Below, piece after piece: positions 57,487 to 64,000 of a stretch of DNA of 64,000 nucleotides (the first letter of the stretch is position 1; each line of letters starts with the position of its first letter). A model generated the notes under the pieces. The model worked only from the letters and a program-made list of their open reading frames with translations, did not search any database and had not been told where the DNA came from. The translations under genes were made by a program, and so were the position numbers. This DNA is from an uncultured Lachnospiraceae bacterium (GTDB lineage Bacteria; Bacillota; Clostridia; Lachnospirales; Lachnospiraceae), in the NCBI GenBank assembly GCA_910576815.1, contig CAJTKA010000003.1:1-64000 (forward strand), in the 5' to 3' direction.

Positions 57487-58362
57487 ATGACATTTAGTAT
57501 CATCGTCGTCTGTTATAACGCAGGCGAAAAATTACAGAAAACGATCGAGAGCATCCGCCGTCAGACGGAAAAGGATTATGAGATCATCGTGGAGGATGGT
57601 CTTTCCACGGACGGCTCTGTCGAAAAACTGACGCCCGGAAAAGACTTAAAAATTTTCAGGGAGAAGGACGAGGGCATTTACGATGCCATGAACCGCGCAG
57701 TTTCCTACGCGTCAGGCAGGTATCTTTTTTTCCTAAACTGCGGAGACTATTTCGAGGACGATACGGTGCTTGCCAGAGTGCGGCATCATATCGAGATTGA
57801 CTCAAAGGGTCAGCAAAGCCGGGAAGCGGGCGTATCGCTAAAAGGACGGCCATCCGTTGGAGAACAGGAGAGACAACGCAATCTTCCGCCGCGTATCTTC
57901 TACGGCAATATCAGAGAGCGGGCGACGGGCGCGGCGGTAATGTCGAATCCGAAAATCGACGATTTTGCCTGCTATCGCAATGTGCCCTGCCATCAGGCCT
58001 GTTTTTATGACAGAAGGCTCCTAAAAAAAAGAGGATTTCATACCTGCTATCAGGTGCGTGCCGATTATGAACATTTTCTCTGGTGCTATTACAAGGCGCA
58101 CGCCAAGATGCGTTATCTGCCGGTCACGGTGACTTCTTACGAGGGCGGTGGCTTTTCGGAGACGAAAGAAAACAGGGAACGTTCCGCTGCTGAGCACAGG
58201 CACATCGTGCGAAAGTATATGAGCAAGGGGCAGATTTTTACCTATCAGCTCATCATGCTTTTGACGCTGTCGCCGTTTAGGACCTATCTGGCACAGAATC
58301 CTGTCACAGCGGAAGGATACCAAAGAGTTAAGCGCATGTTGTACAACAGAGAGAAAAATTGA
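57487..58362 (+). CDS. Family 2 glycosyltransferase (WcaE-like)
   Basis: A 291-residue protein: SIIVVCYNAGEKLQKTIESIRRQTEKDYEIIVEDGLSTDGS, EKDEGIYDAMNRAVSYASGRYLFFLNCGD. The EGIYDAMNRG-like segment is typical of WcaE/colanic-type GT2 enzymes. Starts after AGGAGAAAGAATAT. Confidence 0.88.
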   Translation: MTFSIIVVCYNAGEKLQKTIESIRRQTEKDYEIIVEDGLSTDGSVEKLTPGKDLKIFREKDEGIYDAMNRAVSYASGRYLFFLNCGDYFEDDTVLARVRHHIEIDSKGQQSREAGVSLKGRPSVGEQERQRNLPPRIFYGNIRERATGAAVMSNPKIDDFACYRNVPCHQACFYDRRLLKKRGFHTCYQVRADYEHFLWCYYKAHAKMRYLPVTVTSYEGGGFSETKENRERSAAEHRHIVRKYMSKGQIFTYQLIMLLTLSPFRTYLAQNPVTAEGYQRVKRMLYNREKN

Positions 58363-58488
58363 GCGCATGAATCGGAGACTTGTAAACAGGAGAGCAGAGA
58401 TGGGCGCATGATACCAAAGCCTGACAGGAGAATTATGCAGGTATAGGCGGAATAACGAAAGAAATCACAGAAAGGAACAAGCGAAGAA

Positions 58489-59775
58489 ATGAAAGTGTTG
58501 TGGGTGTGTAACATTATGCTGCCGGCGATCGCCAAGAGGCTGAACCTTCCTTGCAGCAACAGAGAAGGCTGGCTTTCGGGACTTCTTGACAGGGTGGTGA
58601 TGGAGCAGGATCGGAATCGGATCGAACTGGGAATTGCCTTTCCGGTGGATGAATCCGTGGGAAATTTTGACAGGGTGATGCAGCTTGGGGAAAATATTTC
58701 CTGCCACTGTTATGGGTTTGTGGAGGATCTGACTGCGCCGGAGCATTACGATGTGGAGTTGGAGAAGCATTTCGAGCTGATCCTAGGTGATTTTAAGCCT
58801 GATATCCTGCACGTGTTCGGCACGGAATTTCCTCATGCGCTTGCTGCGATCAAGGTGTTTGACAACCCGCAGCGGACGCTTGTGGGCATTCAGGGTGTCA
58901 TTTCCGCGATTGCAAAGGTCTATATGGCGGATCTGCCGGTAAAGGTTCAAAGGCAGAGCACGTTTCGGGACCGGGTCAGAAAAGACAGCATCAGGCAGCA
59001 GCAGAAAAAGTTTGAGAAGCGCGGTGAATATGAGATCGAGGCAATCAAGCGGACGGGGCACATTGCGGGCCGCACGGACTTTGACCGGGCGGAAACGCAA
59101 AAAATCAATCCCGATGCAAAGTATCACTATCTGAATGAAACGCTGCGCGGTGTATTCTACCGCGACCGCTGGAGTAAATATAACTGCCAGACGTATCGTA
59201 TTTTCTTAAGCCAGGGAGATTATCCCCTGAAAGGCTTTCACTATCTGCTGCAGGCCATGCCGAAGATTCTGGAGCAGTTTCCGGATACGGAGGTCTACGT
59301 GGCGGGTGCGAATATTTTGAAAGCGGAAACTTGGAAGGATGTGCTAAAGCTTCCCGCCTACGGCAAGTATCTGAAAAAATTGATCCGCGAACATCACCTC
59401 GAGGAGAAGGTGACCATGCTCGGCCGTCTGGATGCGGAGGAGATGAAAAAGCAGTATCTGAGCTGCCATGTGTTCGTCTGCCCTTCCGCTCTGGAAAATT
59501 CTCCCAATTCCGTGGGAGAGGCGATGCTTCTCGGTGTGCCCTGTGTGGCGGCAAATGTGGGCGGCATACATAACATCCTCACGGACGGCGGCGACGGTTT
59601 CCTCTATCCGCCCGGGGATGTGGATGCACTGGCGGACAGCATTATCGAGATCTTTACGAAAGAAGCGATCGTGGACCGCCTTTCCGACAATGCCAGAAAG
59701 CACGCCCGTGTCAATCACGATGCGGATCAGAATTATTATCGGCTGATGCACATTTATCGGGAGTTAATGGAATGA
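58489..59775 (+). CDS. Family 4 glycosyltransferase
   Basis: A 428-residue GT-B protein. The C-terminal domain has GDYPLKGFHYLLQAMPKIL, VTMLGRLDAEEMKKQY and CPSALENSPNSVGEAMLLGVP, with the E-x7-E pair. The N-terminal domain starts MKVLWVCNIMLPAIAK. The next gene begins inside its stop (ATGA). Confidence 0.9.
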   Translation: MKVLWVCNIMLPAIAKRLNLPCSNREGWLSGLLDRVVMEQDRNRIELGIAFPVDESVGNFDRVMQLGENISCHCYGFVEDLTAPEHYDVELEKHFELILGDFKPDILHVFGTEFPHALAAIKVFDNPQRTLVGIQGVISAIAKVYMADLPVKVQRQSTFRDRVRKDSIRQQQKKFEKRGEYEIEAIKRTGHIAGRTDFDRAETQKINPDAKYHYLNETLRGVFYRDRWSKYNCQTYRIFLSQGDYPLKGFHYLLQAMPKILEQFPDTEVYVAGANILKAETWKDVLKLPAYGKYLKKLIREHHLEEKVTMLGRLDAEEMKKQYLSCHVFVCPSALENSPNSVGEAMLLGVPCVAANVGGIHNILTDGGDGFLYPPGDVDALADSIIEIFTKEAIVDRLSDNARKHARVNHDADQNYYRLMHIYRELME

Positions 59776-60944
59776 CATTTACGTTTGTATCAAATTATAT
59801 CAACCATCATCAGATCCCGTTTTGCGAGGCGCTTTGGAAACGGCTGGGGAAGGGGTTTACCTTTATTCAGACCATGCCGATGGAGGCGGAGCGCGTGGAG
59901 ATGGGATGGCGCGTTGATATAAACGAAATATCATATATAATGTGCCTGTATGACGACGAGTACGAATGCCTGAAAAAAATCATGGAAAGTGACGTCGTGC
60001 TCTTTGGCTGGACGGGGCGGGAGGATATCGTGACGCCCAGGCTGCAGTCGGGGAAGACTACGCTGCGGGTCAGTGAAAGGCTGTACCGCGAAGGACAGTG
60101 GAAGGCGGTCTCCCCCAGAGGGCTTATTGCCAAATACAGGGAGCATATCAGGTATCGGAAACAGAATGTGTGTATGCTCTGTGCGGGAGCCTACGCCGCT
60201 TCGGATTTTCATCTGATCGGCGCCTACCCGAATAAGTTGTTTCAATGGGGGTATTTTACAGCCCTGCGTACCTACAGCGATGCGGCATTTGCGGCGCTCA
60301 AAGCGGAGGACGGACCACTTCACATTGTCTGGGCGGGGCGATTTATCCCCTTAAAGCATCCTGAATATGCAGTGCGGCTGGCAAAGACCTTACGGCAAAA
60401 AAATCACGCCTTTCACATCCATATGGTGGGCGGCGGAGAACTTCTGCCTGCCATCCGACAAAAAGTGGAGCGGGAAGGGCTGGCGGATGCCTTCACTTTT
60501 CATGGGTTTACGCCTCCTGAAAAAGTGCGGGATATCATGGAGCGCTGTCATATCCATCTCTTTACCAGCAATCATCTGGAAGGATGGGGCGCGGTGGTGA
60601 ATGAGGGCATGAACAGCGGCTGTGTGGAGGTAGTAAACGTGCAGGTGGGCGCGGCACCCTACCTCATCCGCCACGGCGAAAACGGCCTGCTCTATCCGCA
60701 TGGTAGTTATGATAAGATGGAAGCGCTTATGCTCGACCTCTTTGCACATTGGAACGAAAGAAAGCAGATGGGCCGGGCAGCCTACGAGACCATCCACGAC
60801 CTGTGGAATGCAGATCATGCGGCGGCGGCGCTTTTGCGGTTTGTGGAGAGACTGCGGCAGGGAGAAATCAGGGCGGAGGCCGAGGGGCCGATGAGTGCGG
60901 CGCCTGTTATCAAACCGGGGAAGTACCTAGGCGTGCCAGAGTGA
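59772..60944 (+). CDS. Family 4 glycosyltransferase
   Basis: A 390-residue GT-B protein with VSNYINHHQIPFCEALW, IVWAGRFIPLKHPEYAVRLAKTL and SNHLEGWGAVVNEGMNSG, where EGWGAVVNE supplies the E-x7-E motif. Translationally coupled to the previous gene. Confidence 0.9.
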   Translation: MTFTFVSNYINHHQIPFCEALWKRLGKGFTFIQTMPMEAERVEMGWRVDINEISYIMCLYDDEYECLKKIMESDVVLFGWTGREDIVTPRLQSGKTTLRVSERLYREGQWKAVSPRGLIAKYREHIRYRKQNVCMLCAGAYAASDFHLIGAYPNKLFQWGYFTALRTYSDAAFAALKAEDGPLHIVWAGRFIPLKHPEYAVRLAKTLRQKNHAFHIHMVGGGELLPAIRQKVEREGLADAFTFHGFTPPEKVRDIMERCHIHLFTSNHLEGWGAVVNEGMNSGCVEVVNVQVGAAPYLIRHGENGLLYPHGSYDKMEALMLDLFAHWNERKQMGRAAYETIHDLWNADHAAAALLRFVERLRQGEIRAEAEGPMSAAPVIKPGKYLGVPE

Positions 60945-61097
60945 GGTAAAAGAATACTAGTTTATTTCTCTTTTTGGAGTTATGTACTCATTTGGAAATG
61001 TATGCGTTTAGAAACACAATCCTGAAAAGGAAGTTAAGTTATGGGAGATTGAAATATGGAGAGACAACTGCCAGTAGACATAAAAGCTGAATAATCA

Positions 61098-61397
61098 TTG
61101 AATGAATTGTGCACAAATTCAATAGATTTAGTTGAATATGCGAGGGGAATTACAGCCAAGCAGATTAACATTATTCAGCTAATGTATGTACATTACTATG
61201 ACAGATATGAGAAGCTGCCGGAGGAAAATCCAACGGTGGGAATTTTACTATGCAAGGAAAAAGATGATGCTCTTGTAGAAATTCCATTGCCGGATGATGT
61301 CAATATTTATGCAGCAGAGTATCAATTGTATTTGCCTGATAAGAAGGAACTTCAGAAGAAATTAAAGGAATGGATAGAAGAAGGGGCAGACGCATAG
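61098..61397 (+). pseudogene. Tail of a DUF1016/YhcG PDDEXK nuclease, remnant
   Basis: The 99-residue frame matches the C-terminal end of YhcG-type nucleases (MYVHYYDRYEKLPEENPTVGILLCKEKDDALVEI, IYAAEYQLYLPDKKELQKKLKEWIEEG). The family is about 350 residues long, so the N-terminal domain and part of the nuclease core are gone. An ATG at 61056 opens the same frame but meets TAA after 12 codons. It lies between two glycosyltransferase genes, perhaps brought in by recombination. Confidence 0.75.
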
Positions 61398-61411
61398 ATA
61401 GAAAGGAACAA

Positions 61412-62410
61412 ATGGAAGCAAAAAAAATCAGCGTGATCGTGCCGGTATACAATTCCATAAACTGTCTGGAAAAGTGTGTGCGCTCCCTCTGCGCGCAGAC
61501 GTATCCCAATCTGGAGATCCTGCTGATCGACGACGGCTCCACCGACGGGACGGCGGCACTTGTGGAGGAGCTTGCCAAAACAGATCCTCGCATTCGTATC
61601 CATCATAAGGAAAACGGCGGCGCATCCTCGGCGCGCAATGTGGGCATTTCGTTGGCGACGGGAGAATACCTTGCTTTTGCGGACAGTGACGATTATCTGG
61701 AGCCTTATGTTTATGAGGAACTGTTGCGGGCGCTGACGGCAGGAGATTATCCTGTAGCGCAGATTTCCAGGGACGAGGTGGACGAGGATGACAACCGCCT
61801 GCCGGATGTTTGTATTCCTCCTGCAAAGGAATGGTTTTGCGATGCCGAAACTTTTATCAAAGAACTGCTCCTGCATCGGGGAGACTGTTCGTTCTGCACG
61901 AAACTTTTTCCCCGTGAAGTGTTTGGAGCGCACCGCTTTCCGGAGGGGGAATTGAATGAGGATTTCAGACTGCTTGTGGAGATTTTACAGGAGATTACGG
62001 GTATTGTGATCCTGCCAAAACAGGGGTATCATGTGGTGGCAAGAAAGACCAGCACTACCAGGATGAGGACGAAGGACAGCTTTTCCCGCGTCTTTACCGA
62101 TATCGTGGAAAATGCCGACGGGATGCAGGCGCTGGTGGACGAAAAGTATCCTGCTCTCCACGCGTACGCGATTCGTTTCAATCTCTATCAGCGGTTGGAT
62201 TATCTGCTGCATGTGCCGATTTTGCAGATGCGGGCGGACAACGCATTTTATAAAAGGGTGAAAACGTATCTGCGCAGACATCTTTTCGATACGATAAAAA
62301 ATCCGTATCTGACGAAAAAGAATAAGGCGTATCTGCTGTTGTTTACAGCCTCGCCAAAGACGGTCAGGCGGGTGCATGCAGGGAAGATGAAATTGCGGAG
62401 AGGCGCATAA
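61412..62410 (+). CDS. Family 2 glycosyltransferase
   Basis: A 332-residue protein from ATG 61412 (AAAGGAACAA). GT-A signatures SVIVPVYNSINCLEKCVRSL, LLIDDGSTDGTAAL, SSARNVGISLATGEYLAFADSDD. The C-terminal half has no membrane span. Its start overlaps the preceding remnant. Confidence 0.9.
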   Translation: MEAKKISVIVPVYNSINCLEKCVRSLCAQTYPNLEILLIDDGSTDGTAALVEELAKTDPRIRIHHKENGGASSARNVGISLATGEYLAFADSDDYLEPYVYEELLRALTAGDYPVAQISRDEVDEDDNRLPDVCIPPAKEWFCDAETFIKELLLHRGDCSFCTKLFPREVFGAHRFPEGELNEDFRLLVEILQEITGIVILPKQGYHVVARKTSTTRMRTKDSFSRVFTDIVENADGMQALVDEKYPALHAYAIRFNLYQRLDYLLHVPILQMRADNAFYKRVKTYLRRHLFDTIKNPYLTKKNKAYLLLFTASPKTVRRVHAGKMKLRRGA

Positions 62411-62530
62411 AAGAAAGCTGTTGGATGAATTGAATAGCAGGGAAAAGCAATGGCAGACGGAAGCAGAGAGTGAGACGGAGAAAGCTGCGAAAAAGCAGAG
62501 AACAGGCGAATATAGCATGGAGCTGCGGGC

Positions 62531-64000
62531 ATGAACGCATTGCGTAATAGTGAAATAAAAAGAAAATATCTTATTCGTTTCTTTATCCTCTGGGTCGTGC
62601 AGATGGCGGCGGCCTTCTATTTTTGTACGCAGAAACAGGGTTTTCACGAGGATGAATTTTACACTTATTATTCCACGGCGCGCACGAACGGCTTTTATGT
62701 GGAGAATGGGAAATGGATGGAGCGGGAAACCTATCGTAATGAGTTCGTGGTGCTGCCGAATGAACGATTTCAGTATGGACTGGTAAAAGAGGTGCAGTCC
62801 TGGGATGTGCACCCGCCCATGTATTATTGGGTCTTTCATACGGTGGCCTCCCTTGTGCCGGGGGTCTTTTCCAAATGGATTGGGCTGTCTGTGAACTTCT
62901 TTTTCCACGGAATCAATTTATGTCTGTTGGCATGGTTGACTCACTTAGTTAGCGAGAAGGATTGGACCATAACGCTCCTTGTCAATCTGGTATACGGATT
63001 TTCCCCGGCGGCCATGAGCGGCGTGGTGTTTATCAGGATGTATGAGATGCTCACGACCTTTGTGCTGCTGTGCGCGATCCTGCATGTGCGCGTGGTGCGG
63101 GAGGACGGCGAAAGGCAGGCGGCGCAGATATGCGGTGCGGGAAATGGTAGCGGAGGGGCGGCGTGCGCGAAAGGAGACGGCGTAGGGTTTCCTCGGGCAA
63201 AGCAGGAAAACGGGGAAAGCTCATTTAGGGCAGAGAAAGGAAACAATGACGCGCAGGGGAGGACGGTGTTCCTGCCTGCGGCAACGCTGCTTCTCATGGC
63301 AATCGTGACCTATCTCGGATTTTTGACCCAGTATTATTATTTTATCTTCCTATTCTTTCTGGCAGGCGCCTTTTGTCTGTGGCTGTTATGGCGGGAGAGA
63401 AAAATCTGGAATTGTTTGCGGTACGGCTTGGCGCAGGGGATTGCCTTTGGATTGGCTTATCTGACTTACCCGTCCTTTCCAGGGCAGATGTTTCGCGGGC
63501 AGCGGGGCGCGCAGGCCACACAAAACTTTTTTGATTTGTCGAATACTTTTGAGCGGCTTGGCTTTTTTCTGGATTTGTTGAATGGTTATGTGTTTGGGTA
63601 TTTCTTTTTTATCATCCTGATTGTGATGGCAGCGCTGGCGGTCAGAGTTTGGCGGCAGAGAGCCCAAAACCCACCTCGATTTGGCATGGCATTTTGGATG
63701 CTGTTTTTTACGGCAGCGGGCTACTTTATCGCCGTTTCCAAGACAGCGCTGCTGCTTGGCAATACCTCGAATCGCTACCAGCTTCCGATTTACGGGATCG
63801 TCGTGCTGCTCGTTGTCTATGCCTGCAGCACACTGTGGAGGCAGGCAGTATCTTTGGCGGATGTCAGACGCGTTGCAGGAGAGGAGAAGAAACCGGGGCG
63901 GCTTTATCGGTTATGCCCAGCGGCGATCGTCTTTTGCCTGGTGATGGTGGCAAGCGGGTATCTGTTTGCGGAGGTGGTGTTTCTCTATCCGGAGGCGGGG
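62531..64000 (+). CDS. GT39-like polytopic membrane glycosyltransferase, partial at window end
   Basis: The frame from ATG 62531 stays open for 490 codons to the window end. After a first span (RFFILWVVQMAAAFYFC) an outside loop holds GFHEDEFYTYYSTARTNGFY and SWDVHPPMYYWVFHTVASL. The acidic DE pair followed by HPP is the arrangement of ArnT/PMT-type GT-C enzymes that use polyprenyl-phosphate sugars. A glycine-rich cytoplasmic stretch (about 200-240) separates membrane spans. The donor may come from the DPM1-like enzyme at 51237. Confidence 0.8.
   Translation, partial: MNALRNSEIKRKYLIRFFILWVVQMAAAFYFCTQKQGFHEDEFYTYYSTARTNGFYVENGKWMERETYRNEFVVLPNERFQYGLVKEVQSWDVHPPMYYWVFHTVASLVPGVFSKWIGLSVNFFFHGINLCLLAWLTHLVSEKDWTITLLVNLVYGFSPAAMSGVVFIRMYEMLTTFVLLCAILHVRVVREDGERQAAQICGAGNGSGGAACAKGDGVGFPRAKQENGESSFRAEKGNNDAQGRTVFLPAATLLLMAIVTYLGFLTQYYYFIFLFFLAGAFCLWLLWRERKIWNCLRYGLAQGIAFGLAYLTYPSFPGQMFRGQRGAQATQNFFDLSNTFERLGFFLDLLNGYVFGYFFFIILIVMAALAVRVWRQRAQNPPRFGMAFWMLFFTAAGYFIAVSKTALLLGNTSNRYQLPIYGIVVLLVVYACSTLWRQAVSLADVRRVAGEEKKPGRLYRLCPAAIVFCLVMVASGYLFAEVVFLYPEAG

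Overview
The window looks like a chromosome segment of a low-to-mid GC, Gram-positive, fibre-degrading Clostridium relative, most likely Lachnospiraceae. The evidence is GGAGG-type ribosome sites, a T-box leader before thrS, a Spo0A-type DNA-binding domain, DUF3048 and M56/BlaI genes, and very large multi-module pectin-degrading enzymes with the '(Y/W)TG...P...DY.V.Y.NN...GTA' Ig-like repeats common in that family. The species cannot be named from the sequence.

Layout. Positions 1-1260: a chain of hairpins, tRNA-Asn and a decayed IS3-family element. 1450-32500: a plant-polysaccharide region. It holds a giant GH43 arabinanase-like protein, a GH36 alpha-galactosidase, a GH10 xylanase with an AraC regulator, two aldo/keto reductase-ferredoxin proteins, a giant GH53 galactanase and a truncated GH115. 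Several neighbours are broken: a hybrid histidine kinase, a solute-binding protein, an AGCS symporter, a UDP-glycosyltransferase and a LytTR regulator. tRNA-Glu and tRNA-Cys lie in the middle. GH43 and GH53 would act outside the cell on arabinan and galactan side chains of pectin; GH36 and GH10 lack signal peptides and would finish imported oligosaccharides.

32950-44330: a mixed region with a beta-propeller protein, a CPBP protease, thrS with a T-box, a BlaI/M56 sensor pair with a visible BlaI-type operator, a MazG-like protein, a C39-like membrane protein, a GNAT acetyltransferase, an AraC regulator with a C39/BtrH-like tail, an unusual XRE regulator carrying MotA-like and FliG C-terminal sequence, and GrpB.

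44367-64000: an exopolysaccharide/capsule cluster. It has rfbD (dTDP-rhamnose), gmd and fcl (GDP-fucose), a priming sugar transferase, a Wzz-like protein, an EpsG-like polymerase, seven further glycosyltransferases and two large membrane proteins. A stand-alone Spo0A C-terminal domain gene sits inside it, with a candidate 0A box on its own promoter. The last gene runs off the window.

The most unusual signals are: the XRE-MotA-FliG regulator; the receiver-less Spo0A protein; the GH43 catalytic domain split by a roughly 250-residue acidic repeat insert and preceded by an in-frame stop after the signal peptide; a dispersed CGAG...CTCG hairpin family, one copy of which lies inside the GH36 coding sequence; and paired promoters overlapped by long dyads at 39.75 and 40.5 kb. 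At least five genes are disrupted by single-base changes in homopolymers, so some pseudogenes may be sequencing errors, while others have real internal deletions.
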